DNA from: Paragordius varius
Taxonomy: Eukaryota; Nematomorpha
Direction: 5' to 3'
NCBI GenBank assembly: GCA_964247055.1
Contig: OZ176053.1
Coordinates: 14,074,001-14,138,000, forward strand
DNA: 64,000 nt
Shown here: positions 15,559 to 26,685 of the stretch, in pieces
Layout of the letters: each line of letters begins with the position of its first letter
Numbering within the stretch: the first letter of the stretch is position 1
Position numbers and translations under genes: made by a program
Notes under the pieces: model-generated
Told to the model about the DNA's origin: nothing
Databases searched by the model: none
What the model saw: only the letters and a program-made list of their open reading frames with translations

Positions 15559-15612
15559 GGTGATGATGGAACTACCATAGGGCTACCCAAAAAAAATTAT
15601 GGTGACATCACC
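15559..15612. repeat. Inverted repeat GGTGATG...CATCACC, plus GGTGACATCACC
   Basis: GGTGATG (15559-15565) is the exact reverse complement of CATCACC (15606-15612). CATCACC is also the right half of a tighter dyad, GGTGA-CA-TCACC (15601-15612). The GGTGATG/CATCACC pair crosses the GGCTACC/GGTAGCC pair, so the two could not form simple nested hairpins together; in RNA they would be alternatives or a pseudoknot. Monomers with CATAACC break this dyad, whereas GGCGACATCACC keeps the long-range arm but weakens the short one. Confidence 0.75.
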
Positions 15613-15638
15613 TGATCAAATTTGGATTTTAGGTAGCC
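15581..15638. repeat. Inverted repeat GGCTACC...GGTAGCC within each monomer
   Basis: The left arm GGCTACCCAAAA (15581-15592) and right arm TTTTAGGTAGCC (15627-15638) are complementary over 12 bp except for one position, enclosing a 34-nt loop. The same pair occurs in most monomers. In the monomer with left arm at 59654-59665 and right arm at 59700-59711, the left arm reads GGCTACCTAAAA and the match is perfect. Monomers with AGGTTGCC, AGGAAGCC or AAGTAGCC in the right arm lose one pair. The arms could form a hairpin in transcripts or bind a dimeric protein; the sequence does not show which, if either. Confidence 0.85.
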
Positions 15639-15657
15639 ATTTTTATTTTTAAAATCG

Positions 15658-15665
15658 TATAAAAT
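15658..15665 (+). promoter_or_regulatory. TATA-box-like TATAAAAT, once per monomer
   Basis: Each monomer carries CGTATAAAATAAA on the + strand, a good match to a eukaryotic TATA element, immediately followed by an AATAAA that also matches the poly(A) signal. In DNA this AT-rich such matches are expected by chance, and no downstream gene exists. It is recorded only as a possible basis for satellite transcription; the sequence gives no direct evidence of promoter activity. Confidence 0.2.
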
Positions 15666-15666
15666 A

Positions 15667-15690
15667 AATTTTTTAAATATTTAAAAAATT
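15667..15690. repeat. 24-bp perfect A/T palindrome in the AT-rich half
   Basis: A perfectly self-complementary 24-bp segment centred on TTTAAATATTTAAA, flanked by A6/T6 tracts, lies in nearly every monomer. Variants that break it include ones reading AACTTTTTAAAT, AACATTTTAAAT, ATTTTATAAATATT or TATTTTAAAAATT. It contains DraI (TTTAAA) and SspI (AATATT) sites. Such a tract is likely to be easily unwound or to bind AT-hook or minor-groove proteins; that role is inference. Confidence 0.85.
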
Positions 15691-18600
15691 CATAAAAATT
15701 ACATTTATACTCCGATCTCGACAATATTTGGGGTGATGATGGAACTACCATAGGGCTACCCAAAAAAAATTATGGTGACATCACCTGATCAAATTTGGAT
15801 TTTAGGTAGCCATTTTTATTTTTAAAATCGTATAAAATAAATTTTTTAAATATTTAAAAAATTCATAAAAATTACATTTATACTCCGATCTCGAAAATAT
15901 TTGGGGTGATGATGGAACTACCATAGGGCTACCCAAAAAAAATTATGGTGACATCACCTGATCAAATTTGGATTTTAGGTAGCCATTTTTATTTTTAAAA
16001 TCGTATAAAATAAATTTTTTAAATATTTAAAAAATTCATAAAAATTACATTTATACTCCGATCTCGAAAATATTTGGGGTGATGATGGAACTACCATAGG
16101 CTACCCAAAAAAATTATGGTGACATCACCTGATCAAATTTGGATTTTAGGTAGCCATTTTTATTTTTAAAATCGTATAAAATAAATTTTTTAAATATTTA
16201 AAAAATTCATAAAAATTACATTTATACTCCGATCTCGACAATATTTGGGGTGATGATGGAACTACCATAGGGCTACCCAAAAAAAATTATGGTGACATCA
16301 CCTGATCAAATTTGGATTTTAGGTAGCCATTTTTATTTTTAAAATCGTATAAAATAAATTTCTTAAATATTTAAAAAATTCATAAAAATTACATTTATAC
16401 TCCGATCTCGAAAATATTTGGGGTGATGATGGAACTACCATAGGGCTACCCAAAAAAAATTATGGTGACATCACCTGATCAGATTTGGATTTTAGGTAGC
16501 CATTTTTATTTTTAATATCGTATAAAATAAATTTTTTAAATATTTAAAAAATTCATAAAAATTACATTTATACTCCGATCTCGACAATATTTGGGGTGAT
16601 GATGGAACTACCATAGGACTACCCAAAAAAAATTATGGTGACATCACCTGATCAAATTTGGATTTTATGTAGCCATTTTTATTTTTAAAATCGTATAAAA
16701 TAAATTTTTTAAATATTTAAAAAATTCATAAAAATTACATTTATACTCCGATCCGCAAAATATTTGGGGTGATGATGGAACTACCATAGGGCTACCCAAA
16801 AAAAATAATAATGACATCACCTGATCAAATTTGGATTTTAGGTAGCCATTTTTATTTTTAAAATCGTATAAAATAAATTTTTTAAATATTTAAAAAATTC
16901 ATAAAAATTACATTTATACTCCGATCTAGTAAAAAATTTGGGGTGATGATGGAACTACCATAGGCTACCCAAAAAAATTATGGTGACATCACCTGATCAA
17001 ATTTGGATTTTAGGTAGCCATTTTTATTTTTAAAATCGTATAAAATAAACTTTTTAAATATTTAAAAAATTCATAAAAATTATATTTATACTCCGATCTC
17101 GACAATATTTGGGGTGATGATGGAATTACCATAGGGCTACCCAAAAAAAATTATGGCGACATCACCTGATCAAATCTGGATTTTAGGTAGCCATTTTTAT
17201 TTTTAAAATCGTATAAAATAAATTTTTTAAATATTTAAAAAATTCATAAAAATTACATTTATACTCCGATCTCGACAATATTTGGGGTGATGATGGAACT
17301 ACCATAGGGCTACCCAAAAAAAATTATGGTGACATCACCTGATCAAATTTGGATTTTAGGTAGCCATTTTTATTTTTAAAATCGTATAAAATAAATTTTT
17401 TAAATATTTAAAAAATTCATAAAAATTACATTTATACTCCGATCTCGACAATATTTGGGGTGATGATGGAACTACCATAGGGCTACCCAAAAAAAATTAT
17501 GGTGACATCACCTGATCAAATTTGGATTTTAGGTAGCCATTTTTATTTTTAAAATCGTATAAAATAAATTTTTTAAATATTTAAAAAATTCATAAAAATT
17601 ACATTTATACTCCGATCTCGACAATATTTGGGGTGATGATGGAACTACCATAGGGCTACCCAAAAAAAATTATGGTGACATCACCTGATCAAATTTGGAT
17701 TTTAGGTAGCCATTTTTATTTTTAAAATCGTATAAAATAAATTTTTTAAATATTTAAAAAATTCATAAAAATTACATTTATACTCCGATCCGCAAAATAT
17801 TTGGGGTGATGATGGAACTACCATAGGGCTACCCAAAAAAAATTATGGTGACATCACCTGATCAAATTTGGATTTTAGGTAGCCATTTTTATTTTTAAAA
17901 TCGTATAAAATAAATTTTTTAAATATTTAAAAAATTCATAAAAATTACATTTATACTCCGATCTCGAAAATATTTGGGGTGATGATGGAACTACCATAGG
18001 CTACCCAAAAAAATTATGGTGACATCACCTGATCAAATTTGGATTTTAGGTAGCCATTTTTATTTTTAAAATCGTATAAAATAAATTTTTTAAATATTTA
18101 AAAAATTCATAAAAATTATATTTATACTCCGATCTCGAAAATATTTGGGGTGATGATGGAACTACCATAGGGCTACCCAAAAAAAATTATGGTGACATCA
18201 CCTGATCAAATTTGGATTTTAGGTAGCCATTTTTATTTTTAAAATCGTATAAAATAAATTTCTTAAATATTTAAAAAATTCATAAAAATTACATTTATAC
18301 TCCGATCTCGAAAATATTTGGGGTGATGATGGAACTACCATAGGGCTACCCAAAAAAAATTATGGTGACATCACCTGATCAGATTTGGATTTTAGGTAGC
18401 CATTTTTATTTTTAATATCGTATAAAATAAATTTTTTAAATATTTAAAAAATTCATAAAAATTACATTTATACTCCGATCTCGACAATATTTGGGGTGAT
18501 GATGGAACTACCATAGGGCTACCCAAAAAAAATTATGGTGACATCACCTGATCAAATTTGGATTTTATGTAGCCATTTTTATTTTTAAAATCGTATAAAA

Positions 18601-18818
18601 TAAATTTTTTAAATATTTAAAAAATTCATAAAAATTACATTTATACTCCGATCCGCAAAATATTTGGGGTGATGATGGAACTACCATAGGGCTACCCAAA
18701 AAAATTATGGCGACATCACCTGATCAAATTTGGATTTTAGGTAGCCATTTTTATTTTTAAAATCGTATAAAATAAATTTTTTAAATATTTAAAAAATTCA
18801 TAAAAATTACATTTATAG

Positions 18819-18960
18819 TCCGATCCCCAAAATATTTGAGGTGATGATGGGACTACCATAGGGAGATCAAATTTGGATTTTAGGCAGCCATTTTTATTTT
18901 TAATATCGTATAAAATAAATTTTTTAAATATTTAAAAAATTCAAAAAATTACATTTATAC
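18819..18960 (+). repeat. 142-bp deleted monomer, first copy
   Basis: The unit has lost about 31 bp between CATAGGG and GATCAAATTTGG, which removes the GGCTACC arm, the A8 tract and the GGTGACATCACC dyad. It also has the private changes TTTGAGGTGATGATGGGACTACC and AGGCAGCC. The copy at 20163-20304 shares all of these, so both descend from one deletion event. Confidence 0.93.
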
Positions 18961-20162
18961 TCCGATCTCGAAAATATTTGGGGTGATGATGGAACTACCA
19001 TAGGGCTACCCAAAAAAATTATGGTGACATCACCTGATCAAATTTGGATTTTAAGTAGCCATTTTTATTTTTAATATCGTATAAAATAAATTTTTTAAAT
19101 ATTTAAAAAATTCATAAAAATTACATTTATACTCCGATCTCGACAATATTTGGGGTGATGATGGAACTACCATGGGGCTACCCAAAAAAATTATAGTGAC
19201 ATCACCTGATCAAATTTGGATTTTAGGTAGCCATTTTTATTTTTAAAATCGTATAAAATAAATTTTTTAAATATTTAAAAAATTCAAAAAATTACATTTA
19301 TACTCCGATCTCGACAATATTTGGGGTGATGATGGAATTACCATAGGGCTACCCAAAAAAAATTATGGTGACATCACCTGATCAAATTTGGATTTTAGGT
19401 AGCCATTTTTATTTTTAAAATCGTATAAAATAAATTTTTTAAATATTTAAAAAATTCAAAAAAATTACATTTATACTCCGATCTCGACAATATTTGGGGT
19501 GATGATGGAACTACCATAGGGCTACCCAAAAAAATTATAGTGACATCACCTGATCAAATTTGGATTTTAGGTAGCCATTTTTATTTTTAAAATCGTATAA
19601 AATAAATTTTTTAAATATTTAAAAAATTCATAAAAATTACATTTATACTCCGATCTCGAAAATATTTGGGGTGATGATGGAACTACCATAGGGCTACCCA
19701 AAAAAATAATAATGACATCACCTGATCAAATTTGGTTTTAGGTAGCCATTTTTATTTTTAAAATCGTATAAAATAAATTTTTTAAATATTTAAAAAATTC
19801 ATAAAAATTACATTTATACTCCGATCTCGAAAATATTTGGGGTGATGATGGAACTACCATAGGCTACCCAAAAAAATTATGGTGACATCGCCTGATCAAA
19901 TTTGGATTTTAGGTAGCCATTTTTATTTTTAAAATCGTATAAAATAAATTTTTTAAATATTTAAAAAATTCATAAAAATTACATTTATACTCCGATCCGC
20001 AAAATATTTGGGGTGATGATGGAACTACCATAGGGCTACCCAAAAAAATTATGGCGACATCACCTGATCAAATTTGGATTTTAGGTAGCCATTTTTATTT
20101 TTAAAATCGTATAAAATAAATTTTTTAAATATTTAAAAAATTCATAAAAATTACATTTATAG

Positions 20163-20304
20163 TCCGATCCCCAAAATATTTGAGGTGATGATGGGACTAC
20201 CATAGGGAGATCAAATTTGGATTTTAGGCAGCCATTTTTATTTTTAATATCGTATAAAATAAATTTTTTAAATATTTAAAAAATTCAAAAAATTACATTT
20301 ATAC
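20163..20304 (+). repeat. 142-bp deleted monomer, second copy
   Basis: This unit has the same 31-bp deletion and the same private substitutions as 18819-18960, and is preceded by the same CCGATCCGCAAAA monomer. It is a later duplicate of that pair, 1344 bp downstream. Confidence 0.93.
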
Positions 20305-21855
20305 TCCGATCTCGAAAATATTTGGGGTGATGATGGAACTACCATAGGGCTACCCAAAAAAATTATGGTGACATCACATGATCAAATTTGGATTTTAGGT
20401 AGCCATTTTTATTTTTAAAATCGTATAAAATAAATTTTTTAAATATTTAAAAAATTCATAAAAATTACATTTATACTCCGATCTCGAAAATATTTGGGGT
20501 GATGATGGAACTACCATAGGGCTACCCAAAAAAAATAATAATGACATCACCTGATCAAATTTGGATTTTAGGTAGCCATTTTTATTTTTAAAATCGTATA
20601 AAATAAACTTTTTAAATATTTAAAAAATTCATAAAAATTATATTTATACTCCGATCTCGAAAATATTTGGGGTGATGATGGAACTACCATAGAGCTACCC
20701 AAAAAAAATTATGGTGACATAACCTGATCAAATTTGGATTTTAGGTAGCCATTTTTATTTTTAAAATCGTATAAAATAAATTTTTTAAATATTTAAAAAC
20801 TTCATAAAAATTACATTTATAGTCCGATCCCCAAAATATTTGGGGTGATGATGGAACTACCATAGGGCTACCCAAAAAAAATTATGGCGACATCACCTGA
20901 TCAAATTTGGATTTTAGGTAGCCATTTTTATTTTTAAAATCGCATAAAATAAATTTTTTAAATATTTAAAAAATTCATAAAAATTACATTTAAAGTCCGA
21001 TCTCGAAAATATTTGGGGTGATGATGGAACTACCATAGGGCTACCCAAAAAAAATTATGGCGACATCACCTGATCAAATCTGGATTTTAGGTAGCCATTT
21101 TTATTTTTAAAATCGTATAAAATAAATTTTTTAAATATTTAAAAAATTCAAAAAATTACATTTATACTCCGATCTCGACAATATTTGGGGTGATGATGGA
21201 ATTACCATAGGGCTACCCAAAAATAATTATGGCGACATCACCTGATCAAATCTGGATTTTAGGTAGCCATTTTTATTTTTAAAATCGTATAAAATAAATT
21301 TTTTAAATATTTAAAAAATTCAAAAAAATTACATTTATACTCCGATCTCGACAATATTTGGGGTGATGATGGAACTACCATAGGGCTACCCAAAAAAATT
21401 ATAGTGACATCACCTGATCAAATTTGGATTTTAGGTAGCCATTTTTATTTTTAAAATCGTATAAAATAAATTTTTTAAATATTTAAAAAATTCATAAAAA
21501 TTACATTTATACTCCGATCTCGAAAATATTTGGGGTGATGATGGAAATACCATAGGGCTACCCAAAAAAATAATAATGACATCACCTGATCAAATTTGGA
21601 TTTTAGGTAGCCATTTTTATTTTTAAAATCGTATAAAATAAATTTTTTAAATATTTAAAAAATTCATAAAAATTACATTTATACTCCGATCTCGAAAATA
21701 TTTGGGGTGATGATGGAACTACCATAGGCTACCCAAAAAAATTATGGTGACATCGCCTGATCAAATTTGGATTTTAGGTAGCCATTTTTATTTTTAAAAT
21801 CGTATAAAATAAACTTTTTAAATATTTAAAAAATTCATAAAAATTATATTTATAC

Positions 21856-23412
21856 TCCGATCTCGAAAATATTTGGGGTGATGATGGAACTACCATAGAG
21901 CTACCCAAAAAAAATTATGGTGACATAACCTGATCAAATTTGGATTTTAGGTAGCCATTTTTATTTTTAAAATCGTATAAAATAAATTTTTTAAATATTT
22001 AAAAACTTCATAAAAATTACATTTATAGTCCGATCCCCAAAATATTTGGGGTGATGATGGAACTACCATAGGGCTACCCAAAAAAAATTATGGCGACATC
22101 ACCTGATCAAATTTGGATTTTAGGTAGCCATTTTTATTTTTAAAATCGTATAAAATAAATTTTTTAAATATTTAAAAAATTCATAAAAATTACATTTATA
22201 CTCCGATCTCGACAATATTTGGGGTGATGATGGAACTACCATAGGGCTACCCAAAAAAAATTATGGTGACATCACCTGATCAAATTTGGATTTTAGGTAG
22301 CCATTTTTATTTTTAAAATCGTATAAAATAAACTTTTTAAATATTTAAAAAATTCATAAAAATTATATTTATACTCCGATCTCGAAAATATTTGGGGTGA
22401 TGATGGAACTACCATAGAGCTACCCAAAAAAAATTATGGTGACATAACCTGATCAAATTTGGATTTTAGGTAGCCATTTTTATTTTTAAAATCGTATAAA
22501 ATAAATTTTTTAAATATTTAAAAACTTCATAAAAATTACATTTATAGTCCGATCCCCAAAATATTTGGGGTGATGATGGAACTACCATAGGGCTACCCAA
22601 AAAAAATTATGGCGACATCACCTGATCAAATTTGGATTTTAGGTAGCCATTTTTATTTTTAAAATCGTATAAAATAAATTTTTTAAATATTTAAAAAATT
22701 CATAAAAATTACATTTATACTCCGATCTCGACAATATTTGGGGTGATGATGGAACTACCATAGGGCTACCCAAAAAAAATTATGGTGACATCACCTGATC
22801 AAATTTGGATTTTAGGTAGCCATTTTTATTTTTAAAATCGTATAAAATAAACTTTTAAAATATTTAAAAAATTCATAAAAATTATATTTATACTCCGATC
22901 TCGAAAATATTTGGGGTGATGATGGAACTACCATAGAGCTACCCAAAAAAAATTATGGTGACATAACCTGATCAAATTTGGATTTTAGGTAGCCATTTTT
23001 ATTTTTAAAATCGTATAAAATAAATTTTTTAAATATTTAAAAACTTCATAAAAATTACATTTATAGTCCGATCCCCAAAATATTTGGGGTGATGATGGAA
23101 CTACCATAGGGCTACCCAAAAAAAATTATGGCGACATCACCTGATCAAATTTGGATTTTAGGTAGCCATTTTTATTTTTAAAATCGTATAAAATAAATTT
23201 TTTAAATATTTAAAAAATTCATAAAAATTACATTTATACTCCGATCTCGACAATATTTGGGGTGATGATGGAACTACCATAGGGCTACCCAAAAAAAATT
23301 ATGGTGACATCACCTGATCAAATTTGGATTTTAGGTAGCCATTTTTATTTTTAAAATCGTATAAAATAAATTTTTTAAATATTTAAAAAATTCATAAAAA
23401 TTACATTTATAC
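21856..23412 (+). repeat. Trimeric HOR, 519 bp x 3
   Basis: Three consecutive 519-bp units start at 21856, 22375 and 22894. Each consists of an ATAGAGCTACC/CATAACC monomer ending AAACTTCATAA, an AGTCCGATCCCC monomer with GGCGACATC, and a CTCGACAAT canonical monomer. The first two units end with AAACTTTTTAAAT and a TTATATTT tail. The third unit's last monomer has the common tail, marking where the trimer amplification stops. By eye the units are nearly identical; one private change (AAACTTTTAAAATATT near 22855) is visible. Confidence 0.92.
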
Positions 23413-26400
23413 TCCGATCTCGAAAATATTTGGGGTGATGATGGAACTACCATAGGGCTACCCAAAAAAAATTATGGTGACATCACCTGATCAAATTTGG
23501 ATTTTAGGTAGCCATTTTTATTTTTAAAATCGTATAAAATAAATTTTTTAAATATTTAAAAAATTCATAAAAATTACATTTATACTCCGATCTCGAAAAT
23601 ATTTGGGGTGATGATGGAACTACCATAGGCTACCCAAAAAAATTATGGTGACATCACCTGATCAAATTTGGATTTTAGGTAGCCATTTTTATTTTTAAAA
23701 TCGTATAAAATAAATTTTTTAAATATTTAAAAAATTCATAAAAATTATATTTATACTCCGATCTCGAAAATATTTGGGGTGATGATGGAACTACCATAGG
23801 GCTACCCAAAAAAAATTATGGTGACATCACCTGATCAAATTTGGATTTTGGGTAGCCATTTTTATTTTTAAAATCGTATAAAATAAATTTCTTAAATATT
23901 TAAAAAATTCATAAAAATTACATTTATACTCCGATCTCGAAAATATTTGGGGTGATGATGGAACTACCATAGGGCTACCCCAAAAAAATTATGGTGACAT
24001 CACCTGATCAGATTTGGATTTTAGGTAGCCATTTTTATTTTTAATATCGTATAAAATAAATTTTTTAAATATTTAAAAAATTCAAAAAAATTACATTTAT
24101 ACTCCGATCTCGACAATATTTGGGGTGATGATGGAACTACCATAGGGCTACCCAAAAAAAAGACATCACCTGATCAAATTTGGATTTTAGGCAGCCATTT
24201 TTATTTTTAATATCGTATAAAATAAATTTTTTAAATATTTAAAAAATTCAAAAAATTACATTTATACTCCGATCTCGAAAATATTTGGGGTGATGATGGA
24301 ACTACCATAGGGCTACCCAAAAAAATTATGGTGACATCACCTGATCAAATTTGGATTTTAGGTAGCCATTTTTATTTTTAAAATCGTATAAAATAAATTT
24401 TTTAAATATTTAAAAAATTCATAAAAATTACATTTATACTCCGATCTCGAAAATATTTGGGGTGATGATGGAACTACCATAGGGCTACCCAAAAAAAATT
24501 ATGGCGACATCACCTGATCAAATTTGGATTTTAGGAAGCCATTTTTATTTTTAAAATCGTATAAAATAAATTTTTTAAATATTTAAAAAATTCATAAAAA
24601 TTACATTTATAGTCCGATCCCCAAAATATTTGGGGTGATGATGGAACTACCATAGGGCTACCCAAAATAAATTATGGTGACATCACCTGATCAAATTTGG
24701 ATTTTAGGTAGCCATTTTTATTTTTAAAATCGTATAAAATAAATTTTTTAAATATTTAAAAAATTCATAACAACTACATTTAAAGTCCGATCTCAAAAAT
24801 ATTTGGGGTTATGATGGAACTATTATAGGGCTACCCAAAAAAAATTATGGCGACATCACCTGATCAAATCTGGATTTTAGGTAGCCATTTTTATTTTTAA
24901 AATCGTATAAAATAAATTTTTTAAATATTTAAAAAATTCAAAAAAATTACATTTATACTCCGATCTCGACAATATTTGGGGTGATGATGGAACTACCATA
25001 GGACTACGCAAAAAAAATTATGGCGACATCACCTGATCAAATTGGATTTTAGGTAGCCATTTTTATTTTTAAAATCGTATAAAATAAATTTTTTAAATAT
25101 TTAAAAAATTCATAAAAACTACATTTAAAGTCCGATCTCAAAAATATTTGGGGTTATGATGGAACTATTATAGGGCTACCCAAAAAAAATTATGGCGACA
25201 TCACCTGATCAAATATGGATTTTAGGTAGCCATTTTTATTTTTAAAATCGTATAAAATAAATTTTTTAAATATTTAAAAAATTCATAAAAATTACATTTA
25301 TACTCCGATCTCGAAAATATTTGGGGTGATGATGGAACTACCATAGGGCTACCCAAAAAAAATTATGGTGACATCACTTGATCAAATTTGGATTTTAGGT
25401 AGCCATTTTTATATTTAAAATCGTATAAAATAAATTTTTTAAATATTTAAAAAATTCAAAAAAATTACATTTATACTCCGATCTCGACAATATTTGGGGT
25501 GATGATGGAACTACCATAGGGCTACGCAAAAAAAATTATGGTGACATCACCTGATCAAATTTGGATTTTAGGTAGCCATTTTTTTTTTTAAAATCGTATA
25601 AAATAAATTTTTTAATATTTAAAAAATTCATAAAAACTACATTTAAAGTCCGATCTCAAAAATATTTGGGGTTATGATGGAACTACCATAGGGCTACCCA
25701 AAAAAAATTATGGCGACATCACCTGATCAAATTTGGATTTTAGGTAGCCATTTTTATTTTTAATATCGTATAAAATAAATTTCTTAAATATTTAAAAATT
25801 CATAAAAATTACATTTATACTCCGATCTCGACAATATTTGGGGTGATGATGGAACTACCATAGGGCTACCCAAAAAAAATTATGGTGACATCACCTGATC
25901 AAATTTGGATTTTAGGTAGCCATTTTTATTTTTAAAATCGTATAAAATAAATTTTTTAAATATTTAAAAAATTCATAAAAATTACATTTATACTCCGATC
26001 TCGAAAATATTTGGGGTGATGATGGAACTACCATAGGGCTACCCAAAAAAAATTATGGTGACATCACCTGATCAAATTTGGATTTTAGGAAGCCATTTTT
26101 ATTTTTAAGATCGTATAAAATAAATTTTTTAAATATTTAAAAAATTCATAAAAATTACATTTATACTCCGATCTCGAAAATATTTGGGGTGATGATGGAA
26201 CTACCATAGGGCTACCCAAAAAAAATTATGGTGACATCACCTGATCAAATTTGGATTTTAGGTAGCCATTTTTATTTTTAAAATCGTATAAAATAAATTT
26301 TTTAAATATTTAAAAAATTCATAAAAATTACATTTATACTCCGATCTCGAAAATATTTGGGGTGATGATGGAATTACCATAGGGCTACCCAAAAAAAATT

Positions 26401-26685
26401 ATGGTGACATCACCTGATCAAATTTGGATTTTAGGTAGCCATTTTTATTTTTAAAATCGTATAAAATAAATTTTTTAAATATTTAAAAAATTCATAAAAA
26501 TTACATTTATACTCCGATCTCGAAAATATTTGGGGTGATGATGGAACTACCATAGGGCTACCCAAAAAAAATTATGGCGACATCACCTGATCAAATTTGG
26601 ATTTTAGGTAGCCATTTTTATTTTTAAAATCGTATAAAATAAATTTTTTAAATATTTAAAAAATTCATAAAAATTATATTTATAC
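23413..26685 (+). repeat. Mixed monomers with CTCAAAAATATT subtype
   Basis: Three monomers starting at 24786, 25131 and 25649 (two and three monomers apart) share AAAGTCCGATCTCAAAAAT and GGGGTTATGATGG; two of these also have GGAACTATTATAGGG. They are preceded by a CAACTACATTT or AAACTACATTT tail. A 165-bp monomer (24103-24267) lost the ATTATGGT segment between the A tract and GACATC. Several units here have CTACGCAAAA, a change also found near 28770 and 29640. More private mutations are seen than in most of the window. Confidence 0.85.
24103..24267 (+). repeat. 165-bp deleted monomer
   Basis: The A tract runs directly into AGACATCACC, so about eight bases including ATTATGG are missing. It also carries AGGCAGCC and AATATCG. 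The deletion falls in the loop between the GGCTACC and GGTAGCC arms. Confidence 0.85.

Larger units (their letters stand above)
15538..15710 (+). repeat. Representative canonical monomer (173 bp)
   Basis: This copy is a good reference unit because it carries the commonest base at nearly every variable site. It starts at TCCGATCTCGACAAT and ends at ACATTTATAC. The first ~100 bp hold about 39 G/C bases and contain all the recognisable dyads; the last ~73 bp hold about 6 and consist of A and T tracts around a long palindrome. CpG dinucleotides are few: two in the head (CCGATCTCGA) and one in ATCGTATAAA, plus one more in monomers that read GGCGACATC. TGATCA occurs once per unit at about 15613, and GATC also occurs in the head, so simple restriction ladders are expected. 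Confidence 0.95.
15022..18646 (+). repeat. Canonical monomers with an 11-monomer-spaced duplication
   Basis: Most copies here are close to the consensus (AACTACC, GGTGACATCACC, TTTGG, AGGTAG, AAAATCG). A four-monomer block at 16057-16746 recurs at 17957-18646, both 690 bp, exactly 1900 bp apart. The shared order is a CATAGGCTACC monomer, one with AAATTTCTTAAAT, one with CAGATTTGG plus AATATCG, and one with TTTATGTAGCC, followed each time by a CCGATCCGCAAAA head (16747, 18647; another at about 17787). One CTAGTAAAAA monomer lies at about 16923. Confidence 0.85.
18647..21855 (+). repeat. Mixed monomers including two 142-bp units
   Basis: A CCGATCCGCAAAA monomer followed by a shortened AGTCCGATCCCC monomer occurs at 18647 and again at 19991, 1344 bp apart. 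The flanking monomers differ, so the duplicated piece is only about two monomers long. The rest is a mixture of AATAATGACATC, ATAGTGACATC, CATAGGCTACC and AGTCCGATC types without a fixed period. Confidence 0.8.

Noticed and set aside
15500-15580. Minus-strand open frame of about 40 codons in many monomers, starting ATGGTAGTTCC
   Set aside because: It recurs only because the satellite recurs. The 1-bp length variants in the tail (CAAAAAATT) and the A tract put it out of frame in many copies, composition is that of A/T tracts, and no coding signal or ribosome context is seen.
15655-15672. TATAAAAT plus AATAAA as a genuine promoter or poly(A) signal in each unit
   Set aside because: Such matches are expected in DNA of about 8% GC. 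Without transcript data they are listed only as a low-confidence feature.
15538-15710. Similarity to human alpha satellite because of the ~171-173 bp unit
   Set aside because: Only the length agrees. The sequence lacks recognisable alpha-satellite motifs.
15880-15925. CENP-B box on the minus strand (TTTTCGAGATCGGAGT in CTCGAAAAT monomers)
   Set aside because: The box needs TTCG, four bases, A, two bases, then CGGG. Here CGG follows TTCG after only four bases and there is no CGGG at the right spacing. Many monomers also have CTCGACAAT and so lack TTCG.
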